A DNA stretch of 64,000 nt from Chthonomonas sp. UBA6659 (GCA_002455425.1 DKKT01000003.1:17366-81365), one strand, 5' to 3'; positions 7,577-18,119 are shown, counted from the first letter of the stretch. The notes: generated from the sequence alone by a model not told the origin. Numbers and translations: made by a program.

Positions 7577-8406
7577 GAAAGGGTCTCACGCAGCTCATCG
7601 GCGAGCAGTCGGACTCGTCGGTCGCCGAAATCGAACTCGGGGCGATCCAGCCGAACTCGCGCCAACCCCGAACGGTCTTTGACGAGGATGCCCTCGATGA
7701 GCTCGCGGCCTCGATCAAGCAAGTCGGCATTCTTCAGCCGATCGTGGTCCGTCCGATCGCCGAAGGACGGTACGAACTGATCGCCGGCGAGCGGCGATGG
7801 CGGGCCGCGGCCCGAGCCGGACTCGCGACGATTCCCGCCCTCATCCGGTCTGCGACCGGGGAGTCGTCCCTCGAGCTCGCCCTGATCGAAAACGTCCAGC
7901 GTGAGAACATCGGAGCCCTGGAGTGCGCGCGAGCCTATCGGCAGCTGGTCGACGAGTTTCGTCTGACGCAGGAGCAGGTCGCGGACCGCGTCGGCAAAAG
8001 CCGGGTGGCGATCGCGAACACCCTGCGGCTCCTCAAGCTCCCGGCCGAAGTCCTGCGGGAGCTCGAAGCCGGGACGATCAGCGAGGGGCATGCCCGCGCG
8101 CTGCTCGGACTCACCAGCGCCGTCGCCCAAATCGCGCTTTGTCGACGGATCGTGGCGAAGGGACTCTCCGTTCGGGAGGTCGAAGCGCTCGTTTCGGGCG
8201 TCACGCGCCCGAAGAAGGGGACCAAACGCGAACGGCCCGGACCGACCAAGGACCCGAACTGGGTCGCCCTCGAAGAAGGCCTCGCCATCTACTTCGGCTC
8301 GCCCGTCCACCTCGACGCCCAGGACAGCGGGGGCAAGCTGACAATCGACTTCTACTCCGACGACGATCTCCAGCGAATCCTCGACATTCTCGGCATCCAC
8401 CTGTGA
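7561..8406 (+). CDS. parB: Chromosome partitioning CTPase/DNA-binding protein ParB
   Basis: 281 residues. Residues 1-20 (SLGKGLTQLI) form the ParA-activating N-terminus. ParB/Srx domain motifs include QPNSRQPRTVFDEDALDELAAS and the CTP-binding GERRWRAA. The HTH (LTQEQVADRVGKSRVAIANTLRLLKLP) and a C-terminal dimerisation region follow. It binds parS, spreads using CTP and works with ParA. Its ATG overlaps the parA 3' end, and its stop overlaps the GNAT start (GTGA). Confidence 0.95.
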   Translation: MRRSLGKGLTQLIGEQSDSSVAEIELGAIQPNSRQPRTVFDEDALDELAASIKQVGILQPIVVRPIAEGRYELIAGERRWRAAARAGLATIPALIRSATGESSLELALIENVQRENIGALECARAYRQLVDEFRLTQEQVADRVGKSRVAIANTLRLLKLPAEVLRELEAGTISEGHARALLGLTSAVAQIALCRRIVAKGLSVREVEALVSGVTRPKKGTKRERPGPTKDPNWVALEEGLAIYFGSPVHLDAQDSGGKLTIDFYSDDDLQRILDILGIHL

Positions 8407-9020
8407 GCGTCCAGATCGTCCCCCTGTCCGCCGAACACGTCGAGGGTGCCGTCGCCCTCCAGCGACTCTGCTTCCCGCCCCCCTTCCCCGAGGAGCTGCT
8501 CTGGAAGGTCGAGCACCTGCATCGGCACCACGAGCTGTTCCCGGACGGGCAGTTCGTCGCCGTCCTCGGCTCCGAAGTCCTCGCAAGCGCCAGCATGGCC
8601 CGCATCGCGGAGGAGCGCTGGCAAGCCCACGCGAGTTGGGATGAGACCGTGGGTGGGCCATTCATGACCCATTTCGACCCGGAGGGCTCGACTCTCTATG
8701 GGATGGACATCTCGGTCGCGCCATCGGCCCGCGGACAAGGCCTCGGTCGACGCTTGTACGAGGCCCGGTTCGACGCTTTGGCACGCCTGGGATGCCGTCG
8801 CTTCGGCACGGCCTGTCGCGTGCCCGACTACGCCTCGTGGGCCGCGAGCACCGGCGGTACCGTCCAGGACTACGTCGCAGCCGTCGCTCGGGCGGAGGCG
8901 ATCGATCGGACGCTCACGCCGCTGCTGCGCGTCGGGCTCGATCTGATCGCCGTGCTCGAAGAGTACATGGACGACTCCGAGTCCGGGAACGCCGCCGCCC
9001 TTCTGGAGCGAACGCCGTGA
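8403..9020 (+). CDS. GNAT-family acetyltransferase
   Basis: About 205 residues. The GNAT core shows MDISVAPSARGQGLGRRLYEARF, the acetyl-CoA pyrophosphate-binding motif. The GTG start overlaps the parB TGA (GTGA) and the stop overlaps the nitrilase start (GTGA), so it is co-translated with both. GNAT-nitrilase pairs occur as fusions in some bacteria, which suggests the two act on related substrates here. Substrate unknown. Confidence 0.8.
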   Translation: MSVQIVPLSAEHVEGAVALQRLCFPPPFPEELLWKVEHLHRHHELFPDGQFVAVLGSEVLASASMARIAEERWQAHASWDETVGGPFMTHFDPEGSTLYGMDISVAPSARGQGLGRRLYEARFDALARLGCRRFGTACRVPDYASWAASTGGTVQDYVAAVARAEAIDRTLTPLLRVGLDLIAVLEEYMDDSESGNAAALLERTP

Positions 9021-9844
9021 AGGTGGCCGCTGCGAACTGGGTCCTTCGCCGCGTCGCATCCGTGCGAGACTTCGAGGAGCACTTGTTGGAGATCGTCGAT
9101 CAAGCCGTCGGCGTCGATTGGCTCATCCTCCCCGAGCTTCTCATCCTGGAGCTCGCGCCGCTGCTCGGGGCCGAGGTTGCTGAGCCGGACCTCGCGCGTG
9201 CGCTCGCAGGGTTCGGCGACGAGTACGAGGCGCTGCTCGTCCGGCTCGCGAAAGACCACGCGATCGGCATCATCGGTGGTTCCCACTTCGCAAGGTCGGG
9301 GGACCGCATCGTGAATCTCTGTGCGGTCGTCGATCCGACCGGCACCGTCTGGCGTCAGCGGAAAAACCGGCTGACCCGATACGAGCGCGACGTTTGGCAC
9401 CTCGAGGCCGGTGGAGGCCTCACAGCGATGCCTCCTGAACTCGGGGTCTTGGTGTGCTACGACTCGGAGTTCCCTGAAGCGGCGCGGGCACAGGCCGAAC
9501 GCGGATCCCGCGTCCTCGCCGTGCCGGCATTCACGGAGACGCGACGCGGCTTTCAGCGGGTCCGTTGGTGTTGCCTCGCCCGGGCCGTCGAGAATCAGAT
9601 GTTCGTCGTCCACGCCTCGCTGACCGGTTCGCTTGGCGGAGAGCCGGTCCCGCAGGCCGTCGGCTCTAGCGCTGTGATCGCCCCGAGCACCGAGCCGTTT
9701 CCCGAAGCCGCGATCCTCGCCGAGACGGGTTGGAACCAGGAGGGCCTGGCGATCGCCACCCTCGACTTCGACGCCCTGGAGCTCAGTCGGATGGAGGGTT
9801 CGGTACGCCCGTGGACCGAGCGTCACGACGGCGTTTGGGTCTAG
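9017..9844 (+). CDS. Carbon-nitrogen hydrolase (nitrilase superfamily)
   Basis: About 275 residues. The catalytic triad is visible: Glu in WLILPELLIL, Lys in RQRKNRLT, Cys in LVCYDSEFPEAAR. These enzymes hydrolyse amides or nitriles via a cysteine thioester. The pattern resembles the amidohydrolase half of GNAT-nitrilase proteins, and the gene directly overlaps a GNAT gene. GTG 9017 overlaps the GNAT stop. The 3' end overlaps the convergent infB stop by 4 bp. Confidence 0.87.
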   Translation: MKVAAANWVLRRVASVRDFEEHLLEIVDQAVGVDWLILPELLILELAPLLGAEVAEPDLARALAGFGDEYEALLVRLAKDHAIGIIGGSHFARSGDRIVNLCAVVDPTGTVWRQRKNRLTRYERDVWHLEAGGGLTAMPPELGVLVCYDSEFPEAARAQAERGSRVLAVPAFTETRRGFQRVRWCCLARAVENQMFVVHASLTGSLGGEPVPQAVGSSAVIAPSTEPFPEAAILAETGWNQEGLAIATLDFDALELSRMEGSVRPWTERHDGVWV

Positions 9845-11793
9845 TTGACCTGAACGATGTCGAAGGCTTCGACAGCGTCGCCTTCCTCGAACGCTTCCCA
9901 ACCGTCGAACTGAAGGCCGCAATCTTGCCCGGCGATCATCTCTCGTGCATCCTGCTTGACGTTCTTGAGCGATCCCACTTTGCCCGTCCAGACGACCTCT
10001 TGGCCGCGCCGGATCCGAACGTTCGAGTTGCGCGTGATCTTGCCATCGGTCACGTGGGAGCCGGCGACCTTGCCCTGTCGGCTGAGATCGAACACCTTCC
10101 GAATCTCGACGGTACCGGTATAGACCTCTTCGAACTTCGGCGCAAGCATGCCCTTGACGGCGGCCTCGATATCCTCGATCAGTTCATAAATGATGTTGTA
10201 GGTCCGGATTTCGACTTTGGCTCGCTCCGCTTCGCGCTTCGCCCCAGGCTCCGGCTTCACGTTGAAGCCGATACAGATCGCACTTGCCGCGGACGCGAGG
10301 AGGATGTCTCCTTCGGTGATCGAGCCGACGCCGGTCGAGATCACCTTGACCGTGACCTCTTCGTTCTCGATCTTTTCGATCATGCCGCGGACAGCTTCGA
10401 CCGAACCTTGGACATCGGCCCGCACGATCAGGTTGAGGTCCTTCGTCTCACCCTCCTCAAGCTGCTTTTTCAGTTCGCTGAGGGAGACGATCTTCTTAGC
10501 GCTGGTTCCGGCGATGACGGCGAGGCGCGCCTTCTCAGCTCGCTCTTCGGCGATTTCGCGGGCGGCGCGCTCGTCCTTCTCGACCTCGACCCGATCACCG
10601 GCCAGAGGAACGTCGCCGAGCCCGAGAATCTCGACCGGAGTCGACGGACCGGCCTCGCGCATGCTCTCGCCGAGGTAGTTCATCATCGCCTTGATCTTGC
10701 CGGAGCACGCTCCGACGACGACCGCGTCGCCGATCTTGAGCGTTCCCTCCTCGACCAAAATGGTCGCGACCGGGCCCCGGCCCTTGTCGAGCTTGGCTTC
10801 GATCACGACCCCATCGACCTCGCCCTTGGGGTCGGCGGTCAGCTGCATGATCTCGGCCTGGAGGAGGATCATCTCCAGCAGATGCGGGACTCCCTCGCCG
10901 GTGATCGCCGACACCGGACAGACGATCGTCTGGCCACCGTAGGCCTCGGGCACGACCTCATGCTCGGTCAATTGGGAGAGAACCTTGTCGGGATTCGCGT
11001 CGGCTTTGTCGATCTTGTTGACAGCCACGATCATCGGAACGTCGGCGTTCTTGACGTGATTGATCGCTTCGATGGTCTGCGGCATGATGCCGTCATCGGC
11101 CGCAACGACCAGGATCGCGATGTCGGTGACCTGGGCTCCTCGTGCGCGCATCGCCGTGAAGGCGGCGTGGCCGGGCGTGTCGAGGAACGTGATCACGCCT
11201 TCCGGAAGTTGAACTTGGTAGGCACCGATGTGTTGAGTGATGCCACCGTGCTCTTTGGCTGCGACGTTCGCCTTGCGGATGTAGTCGAGAAGGCTGGTTT
11301 TGCCATGGTCGACGTGCCCGAGGATCGTCACAACCGGAGGGCGGGGTTGGGCTCCCACGACCTTCTTCGGCTTTTGGGTCTTGGAGGGCTCCGGCTTCGG
11401 AGCCGACGGTTCGGCCCACTGCAACTGGTATCCGAGCTGCTCGACAAGCTGTTCGGCGACCTCCGGCTTAAGGGTGGTCGTCAAAGTCGCCATGACCTTC
11501 ATTTTGAGCATGAGGGTCTTTTGGATGTCGGGCTGGGGAACGCCGAGCGCCGCAGCGATGTCACGCGGGGTCCGGTTCGGCAGCAGGGACACGACCTTCG
11601 AGCCTTTGAGCCCCTGCAGGCCCTCACGAACCAACTCAAGCACGTCGTCGTCGGCATCGAAACCGACGCCGTCGCTCTCGATCCCGAAGTCGAGCAGGAC
11701 GCCTCCGACCTGCCCCGGGACCAAACCGAATTCCTTCGCCAAATCGGCGATCGCCACCTGCATCGCTTTTCTCTTTACCCCAGTCTGTCCCAT
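9841..11793 (-). CDS. infB: Translation initiation factor IF-2
   Basis: About 650 residues, a short form with a reduced N-terminal linker (residues 130-150, KPEPSKTQKPKK). IF-2_N-like motifs occur near residues 13-25 and 65-125. The G domain starts at GHVDHGKT (159-166), with DTPGH and NKIDKAD for the remaining nucleotide contacts. Domain II, a coiled region and the fMet-tRNA-binding C-terminus complete it. It is a GTPase that positions initiator tRNA on the 30S subunit. ATG 11793 overlaps ylxR by 19 bp; ATG 11763 is an alternative start. Confidence 0.96.
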   Translation of the reverse strand: MGQTGVKRKAMQVAIADLAKEFGLVPGQVGGVLLDFGIESDGVGFDADDDVLELVREGLQGLKGSKVVSLLPNRTPRDIAAALGVPQPDIQKTLMLKMKVMATLTTTLKPEVAEQLVEQLGYQLQWAEPSAPKPEPSKTQKPKKVVGAQPRPPVVTILGHVDHGKTSLLDYIRKANVAAKEHGGITQHIGAYQVQLPEGVITFLDTPGHAAFTAMRARGAQVTDIAILVVAADDGIMPQTIEAINHVKNADVPMIVAVNKIDKADANPDKVLSQLTEHEVVPEAYGGQTIVCPVSAITGEGVPHLLEMILLQAEIMQLTADPKGEVDGVVIEAKLDKGRGPVATILVEEGTLKIGDAVVVGACSGKIKAMMNYLGESMREAGPSTPVEILGLGDVPLAGDRVEVEKDERAAREIAEERAEKARLAVIAGTSAKKIVSLSELKKQLEEGETKDLNLIVRADVQGSVEAVRGMIEKIENEEVTVKVISTGVGSITEGDILLASAASAICIGFNVKPEPGAKREAERAKVEIRTYNIIYELIEDIEAAVKGMLAPKFEEVYTGTVEIRKVFDLSRQGKVAGSHVTDGKITRNSNVRIRRGQEVVWTGKVGSLKNVKQDAREMIAGQDCGLQFDGWEAFEEGDAVEAFDIVQVN

Positions 11794-12041
11794 AACGCTT
11801 GCCTCACTCGGTCCCGTGTCGCGTCTGGCAGGCGCGTTCGCAGCGCCCGGTCCAGGCGATCCTTTTGGAATAGCCTCTCGATACACTCGGCCTGCGGACA
11901 GACATAGGCTCCGCGGCCACTTCCCTTCGCTCCCACATCGGCGTCACCCTGTCCCGTGCGGTGGACGCGGAGGAACGTCGAAGGATGGTCCTTGCGTCGA
12001 CAGGCAACGCAGGAGCGCTGCGGGCTGTGACGCCGGGTCAC
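11775..12041 (-). CDS. ylxR: YlxR-family protein (RNase P modulator RnpM-type)
   Basis: 88 residues. The hallmarks CVACRRK near the N-terminus and GRGAYVCP near residue 43 identify the YlxR family, small nucleic-acid-binding proteins encoded between nusA and infB; the Bacillus member was reported to modulate RNase P. GTG 12041 lies one base after the nusA stop and the 3' end overlaps infB, so the three genes form a tight operon. Confidence 0.88.
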   Translation of the reverse strand: MTRRHSPQRSCVACRRKDHPSTFLRVHRTGQGDADVGAKGSGRGAYVCPQAECIERLFQKDRLDRALRTRLPDATRDRVRQALWDRLG

Positions 12042-12042
12042 G

Positions 12043-13125
12043 CTAACTCGCTGCGCCCTCCGGCGACTTCTTTTCGTCCGCCTTCTCGGCCGCAGCCTGT
12101 GTTTCGCTTCGGATGTCGATCTTCCACTCCGTGAGACGGGCGGCGAGGCGCACGTTCTGGCCTCCCTTTCCGATCGCGAGACTGAGTTGCGTATCGGGCA
12201 CGACGACGTACGCGCTCTTCGCCTCGTCGTCGAGCTTGATCGAATTGACCTTGGCCGGACTGAGCGCATTGATGATGAACGTCTTCGGATCCTCGCTCCA
12301 CGGCACGATATCGATCTTCTCGTCGAACAGTTCGTCGACGATCGTCTGGACCCGTGAGCCCCGCTGGCCGACACACGCGCCCACGGCATCGACCCGTTCG
12401 TCGGTGCTGACGACCGCGACTTTGCTCCGCTGACCCGGCTCGCGCGCGACGGCCTTGATGACCACGATGCCTTCGGCGATCTCGGGAATCTCCAGTTCGA
12501 ACAGCTTGCGGAGCAGGTTCGGGTGGGTACGGCTGACGATGACTTTCAGGCCTCGGCGGCTATCTTCGACTCGCAGCACGTACACGCGAAGCCGATCGTT
12601 CGGGCGATAGCGCTCGGTCGGCACCTGCTCCCACTTTGGGAGCTCTGCTTCGACCCGATTGACTTGCACGAGAACGGTCTGCTCTTCCCGGCGCGTCACC
12701 GTGCCGCTCACGACGTCGTTGAGCTTCTCCGCAAACGTGTCGTGAACCTGTCGATGCTCGGCCTCTCGCATCTTCTGGCTCAACACCTGCTTGAAGGTCT
12801 GTGCCGCGATGCGTCCAAATCGGTTGGGATCGATCTCGAACTCGACGAAGTCTCCGATTTCGACGTCGGGTTTCTTGCGCCGAGCGTCGGTGACAGCGAC
12901 CTGGTACGACGGGTCGAGGAGTTCGCCGACGACTTCCTTTTGGACGTAGAGCTTGTAGCCGGTCGGGCCGCCGCTCTTGACGTCAAGGCGCACCGTCACA
13001 TCGCCCTGCGAGCCCACGAACTTCTTGTAGGCCACGGCGAGGGCTTCTTCGAACTCCCGGATCAGCTCGTCGACCGGAATGTCCCGTTCCTGTGCGATTT
13101 GATTGAGCTGCTGCCAGATATCCAT
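12043..13125 (-). CDS. nusA: Transcription termination/antitermination factor NusA
   Basis: About 360 residues: RNA-polymerase-binding N-terminal domain (1-125), S1 domain (near 135-200, SGTVTRREEQTVLVQVNRVEAELP), then two KH domains (GACVGQRGSRVQTIVDEL and AIGKGGQNVRLAARL), with an acidic/Lys tail. ATG 13125 is supported by a GGGGGA Shine-Dalgarno-like run about 8 nt upstream. RimP, usually encoded immediately upstream, is absent; asnS lies there instead. The leader contains a promoter and a terminator (see 13147-13204), suggesting autoregulation. Confidence 0.95.
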   Translation of the reverse strand: MDIWQQLNQIAQERDIPVDELIREFEEALAVAYKKFVGSQGDVTVRLDVKSGGPTGYKLYVQKEVVGELLDPSYQVAVTDARRKKPDVEIGDFVEFEIDPNRFGRIAAQTFKQVLSQKMREAEHRQVHDTFAEKLNDVVSGTVTRREEQTVLVQVNRVEAELPKWEQVPTERYRPNDRLRVYVLRVEDSRRGLKVIVSRTHPNLLRKLFELEIPEIAEGIVVIKAVAREPGQRSKVAVVSTDERVDAVGACVGQRGSRVQTIVDELFDEKIDIVPWSEDPKTFIINALSPAKVNSIKLDDEAKSAYVVVPDTQLSLAIGKGGQNVRLAARLTEWKIDIRSETQAAAEKADEKKSPEGAAS

Positions 13126-13146
13126 GTTTTCTGTCCCCCGCGAATG

Positions 13147-13168
13147 AAAAAAGGCGGCAGAAGCCACC
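13147..13168 (-). terminator. Intrinsic terminator in the nusA leader (possible attenuator)
   Basis: Read on the minus strand: GGTGGC, loop TTCT, GCCGCC (one U-G pair), then TTTTTT (13152-13147). It lies 21 bp upstream of the nusA start codon and upstream of its SD. It could end asnS transcripts, but an extended -10 promoter lies upstream of it, so a nusA transcript would also have to read through. Confidence 0.75.
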
Positions 13169-13195
13169 TTTCCAAGACGCGACTTATCAGCCGAT

Positions 13196-13204
13196 ATTGT
13201 AGCA
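13196..13204 (-). promoter_or_regulatory. Extended -10 promoter for nusA
   Basis: TGCTACAAT on the minus strand is a TGn-extended -10 element with no good -35. Transcription would start near 13189 and give a leader of about 65 nt that contains the terminator at 13147-13168 and then the SD. Confidence 0.5.
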
Positions 13205-13230
13205 CAAAGCCACCACCACGGGCCTGTTCG

Positions 13231-14631
<1,401 letters not shown>

Positions 14632-14667
14632 GGGAGGCGAGAGTGTACCGCCAAGGTCCAACCAAAG

Positions 14668-14698
14668 AAGCCTCCCGCGGCGATGCCGCGAGAGGCTT
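14668..14698. terminator. Bidirectional hairpin between asnS and the dockerin gene
   Basis: AAGCCTCCCGCGGC (14668-14681) pairs with GCCGCGAGAGGCTT (14685-14698) around a GAT loop, with one mismatch. It lies just past the stop of the exported protein gene at 14710 on the minus strand. The T tract is weak. Confidence 0.6.
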
Positions 14699-14709
14699 CC
14701 GTGGCGCGG

Positions 14710-17700
14710 CTAGTCGCCGACGAGGCCGAAGTTCATGATCAGGATGTCGAAGTCATCCGACTCGACGGTGCCCGATCCGTCCAGATCGGCACGGGCGTCG
14801 TAGCCGCTGTCTCCGACACTGTAACCGAAGGCCGCGACGAGTAAGTCGAAGTCATCCGACTCGACCGCGTTGTTGCCATCGCAGTCGCCGTTGATCAGAC
14901 TCACGTTCGCACCCACGGCTCCGCTGCTGCCGATGTTGGTATTGATCTTCTTGCGAAGCCAATGAGAACCCTTGATCAGCACTTCCACGGGTCCATAGAG
15001 GCCGGTGACCGTCGAGAACGTCCCGCCCGGGCCAAGTACCGCCCACTTCGTGTCGAGAATCTGCTGTTGTCCCGGATAGCGGAACTCGAGCATGACCTGT
15101 TGACCGGCTTCGTCCGGAAGGAAGTTCTGCAGGGTCACGGTGCCGGAGATCGGGCGCAGCGCCATCGGATCGGCAATGAGCATTTCTTCGGCGACGCCAC
15201 CCGTGATGTCGACTCGACTGTACTCCGTGACCGTCGTTGCGACCGTCGGTTCGGCGAGGATCGCGACCCGGTCACCTTGATAGGCCGTTCCGGCAACGGT
15301 GATCGCCTGAATCGAGTCCATCTCGAGCACGAAGCAGGGCGGCGTAGGGGGCGTTGTAGGCCCGCCCTTCTCACAGACGATGGGGAGCTCCGCCAGTTGG
15401 ACGGAGTTGGTCGGGAGACCCGTTCGGTTCGCGACGACCGTTCCTTGGCGATAGACGATCACTCGCGTCGTCGGCGAACTGACCGCCGAGTAGTCCGCGG
15501 TGACTTGGACCAACCCCGGTCCTTCGTCCAGTCTGATCGTGCCGACCTGCGAACCTGGAACCCCATTCTTCTTCGCGTAGGCCACGATCTTCGGGTAGCA
15601 GTCATTGGCGAGCGGCACCCACCTGGCAACCAAGCCGAAACGAAAGCCGTTCGTGTTCGGCAGATCGAGGCGAACGCCATCGTCTTCGGCCTCAAGGAGC
15701 CCGTTGACGATGATCCCGTCATCGACCGAGGAGAGGGCGGCGCCTCCCAAAGTCGAAACGCCGACTTCACCATGGACGAAGCTACGGACGTCCGAAAGTT
15801 CGATGGCCGGGTTGCCTTGCCCGTAGAGTTGCAGGTGCGTGACCTTGCCCAGCGCCGCGGACACGCCAACGGCTTGGACAACGACCTGGGCCACGTTATT
15901 GACCGTCGAAGCTCCGACGACGACCGTCGTTGGGTTCAGGTTCAGGAGGAAGCATGCCTCAGTCGAGCTCGCAAAGCAATCCTGGACCAGCTTGAGGATT
16001 CGGAGACTTGCAGGCTGGGTGAACAACGCGAGGCTGTTCTGCGGCCGTGCTTGGTCGAGAAGGAGTGCGCCGGCAGCGTTGTAGAGCTTAACCCGTACCG
16101 AAGCTGGGCCGATGGTCGAGAAGTCCGCCGTCAGCGCCGCGGCAGACTCACCACCCGCGACGTTCAGGCGAGCCCATTGCTGCAAGGGTTGTCCGTTGAC
16201 GCTGCCAATCGTCGTGAGCGACAAGAGGATATCCGGGTCGTCGAATGCCGGGCTGACGGCAAAGCTGAGCTCCCCTCCAATCGCGTTTCCGAGATCGCAG
16301 ATGACGGACCCCGGACCGGCCTGGAAGGAGGGCTTCAAGTTGCCCGCTCCGGTGAAGTCGAGCTCGACGGGGTACGTCGTATCCCACCAGTAGCCTCTCC
16401 AGCACGGGTTGCAGTTCCAAAGCTGGAGACGCGCATAGTCCACGGCCGTGAACCACTGCGTCTTGAAATCGAGGCGACCCACCTGATTGATCGTCGAGAG
16501 CACGTTGTTGTTGAGATTGAGGGCGACTATCTCGGGTCCGGTGGTCGTCCAGGGTGCAGGATTGGCAAAGGGCGTCAGGAGAGTGTTGTACGCCCACACG
16601 TTAGAGTTGTTGAGTCCAAGGAAGAGCCGGTCGTTGTTGGCGTTGACTCCATTCAGGTTGTTCGCTCGCATCCGCGAGACGAACCGTCCCTTGAAGTTCT
16701 TGCACGGTCCGCTCGGAAGACCCAGGAAAGAGGCTCCGAAGGCTTGATCCAGCGGGTTCTGATCGAACTTGAGTGGAGTGGCACCGAGCTGCGGGGCCAG
16801 TTGAGAGCTGACGGGGGTGAGGTCGGGTCCAAAGTTGAAGAAGTCATTTCGGCCGATCTGATACGTCTTCGGACAGTCTCGCACGAGGGCCAAATCATCG
16901 ACCCACGAGGTACCGCCCAAGTCGCCCCCGTAAACATTGACCGCGTGAATCTGCAAGAGGCTCTGGGTCACATTCGAGCGCCATCGCGCGTCTGCCAGAA
17001 ACTGACCGTCATAGTAGACCTGGAATCGGTCATTGGTCAGGTCAATGAAGGCACACACGTTGACCCATTGGTTCGTCTTCGTCGGGATCGGGGGGCTGAC
17101 CGAATATACGGTTTGCCCACCGACGGGAACGAACGTCACGCTGGTCGAGTTCGCGCCGACTTGCATGCTGAATGCTCCGGCTTGCGTGTGCGGCCGATTC
17201 AGGAGCATGAAGTAAGATCGCTGCAACGGGTCCGAGGTCGACGGCACCCACCACCATCCACTGAACACATACTTGCCGTTGGAAATGCAACGGAAATTGC
17301 GCATCAAGTCGGTCGTGGTCGACAGGAAAAGGCCCCGGCTCGGAGAGCAGAAAAGGTCCTGGATGAGGCCCGCCTCGTTCGCGAATCCTTCGGCCAGATA
17401 CCAGCCGCGAGAGACGTTTTGGTGAGGGCTTGAGTTGAACGGGTACGCCCAATCCGGGAACGGTTCACACCATCCGCGGCCGGGAGGACAGCCGAAACAG
17501 TGGTTGTCGATGTTGACCGCCGCCTGGCCGGTAAGGTCTTGGAATTGCACTTCGACAATACACCGCGAGTCCTCGAAACCGAAGAAGTACGGCGTCTGAG
17601 CGTTCGTGAAGCTGAACGGCACGTTCAAGACCGTGCTGTCGGCAAGGGTGATCCGCGCGTTGAGGTTGCCTCCGAAGCCAGGAAAGGCATGGAAGTCCAT

Positions 17701-18108
17701 GCCGAAAGCACGCACCGGAACCCGGTACGTGATCGTCATGCCCTGGCTGTTATTGGCCCAAATGCGCTTGGTCGTGCCGCCGCCGTAGTTGGCGTTCAGG
17801 AACACGACTGATCCCGCCAGAGGCGGTCCCGGAAGATACTCGACCATCGGAGAAACCAATCCGGTCTGCGCCGGCGAGCCCGCGGAAGTGAATTCGTCAA
17901 GCTTGCCGCCGGGCGTGAGTTGCAGCTGATTTCCGGTGAATGTGACCTTGTCGAATCTGTCACAGCGGCCATTGCTCAATAGATAGCTGTTGAGCGCGCT
18001 TCTCGTGGAAAGCCGGACGGCGCTTCCCGAGGCGGCCAGGGCGATCACACAGCCGAGCGCAAGCAGTCGCCTTGCGACTGAGTTGCTCGTCATGATTGCC
18101 AAGTTCAT
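14710..18108 (-). CDS. Large exported multidomain protein with C-terminal dockerin-like repeats
   Basis: 1132 residues with an N-terminal signal (VARRLLALGCVIALAASGSA). Beta-rich lectin/laminin-G-like segments fill the N-terminal and middle thirds. A C-terminal region follows with a carboxypeptidase-regulatory-like strand set (SGTVTLQNFLPDEAG). It ends in two dockerin-type EF-hand repeats (GDCDGNNAVESDDFDLLVAAFG and DLDGSGTVESDDFDILIMNFG). The same C-terminal module ends the neighbouring metalloprotease. No cohesin is visible in the window, so the tail may be a surface or sorting module. ATG 18108 has a perfect AGGAGG 5 nt upstream. No catalytic motif recognised. Confidence 0.85.
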   Translation of the reverse strand: MNLAIMTSNSVARRLLALGCVIALAASGSAVRLSTRSALNSYLLSNGRCDRFDKVTFTGNQLQLTPGGKLDEFTSAGSPAQTGLVSPMVEYLPGPPLAGSVVFLNANYGGGTTKRIWANNSQGMTITYRVPVRAFGMDFHAFPGFGGNLNARITLADSTVLNVPFSFTNAQTPYFFGFEDSRCIVEVQFQDLTGQAAVNIDNHCFGCPPGRGWCEPFPDWAYPFNSSPHQNVSRGWYLAEGFANEAGLIQDLFCSPSRGLFLSTTTDLMRNFRCISNGKYVFSGWWWVPSTSDPLQRSYFMLLNRPHTQAGAFSMQVGANSTSVTFVPVGGQTVYSVSPPIPTKTNQWVNVCAFIDLTNDRFQVYYDGQFLADARWRSNVTQSLLQIHAVNVYGGDLGGTSWVDDLALVRDCPKTYQIGRNDFFNFGPDLTPVSSQLAPQLGATPLKFDQNPLDQAFGASFLGLPSGPCKNFKGRFVSRMRANNLNGVNANNDRLFLGLNNSNVWAYNTLLTPFANPAPWTTTGPEIVALNLNNNVLSTINQVGRLDFKTQWFTAVDYARLQLWNCNPCWRGYWWDTTYPVELDFTGAGNLKPSFQAGPGSVICDLGNAIGGELSFAVSPAFDDPDILLSLTTIGSVNGQPLQQWARLNVAGGESAAALTADFSTIGPASVRVKLYNAAGALLLDQARPQNSLALFTQPASLRILKLVQDCFASSTEACFLLNLNPTTVVVGASTVNNVAQVVVQAVGVSAALGKVTHLQLYGQGNPAIELSDVRSFVHGEVGVSTLGGAALSSVDDGIIVNGLLEAEDDGVRLDLPNTNGFRFGLVARWVPLANDCYPKIVAYAKKNGVPGSQVGTIRLDEGPGLVQVTADYSAVSSPTTRVIVYRQGTVVANRTGLPTNSVQLAELPIVCEKGGPTTPPTPPCFVLEMDSIQAITVAGTAYQGDRVAILAEPTVATTVTEYSRVDITGGVAEEMLIADPMALRPISGTVTLQNFLPDEAGQQVMLEFRYPGQQQILDTKWAVLGPGGTFSTVTGLYGPVEVLIKGSHWLRKKINTNIGSSGAVGANVSLINGDCDGNNAVESDDFDLLVAAFGYSVGDSGYDARADLDGSGTVESDDFDILIMNFGLVGD

Positions 18109-18113
18109 GATTG

Positions 18114-18119
18114 CCTCCT
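18114..18119 (-). promoter_or_regulatory. Perfect Shine-Dalgarno AGGAGG of the dockerin-tailed protein gene
   Basis: AGGAGG on the minus strand, 5 nt before ATG 18108. It is the strongest ribosome-binding site in the window and contrasts with the SD-less starts of most other genes. Confidence 0.8.

Noticed and set aside
6776..9844. Search for parS palindromes and dnaA/oriC near parAB and rpmH.
   Set aside because: No TGTTnCACGTGnAACA-like site, no DnaA-box cluster and no dnaA gene found by eye; origin not placed here.
9730..11907. A long plus-strand frame of 725 codons opposite infB.
   Set aside because: Its sequence is the antisense shadow of the conserved IF-2 gene.
14962..17433. An 823-codon plus-strand frame opposite the dockerin-tailed gene.
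   Set aside because: Shadow of the real gene on the minus strand, which has a signal peptide, a perfect SD and a recognisable C-terminal module.
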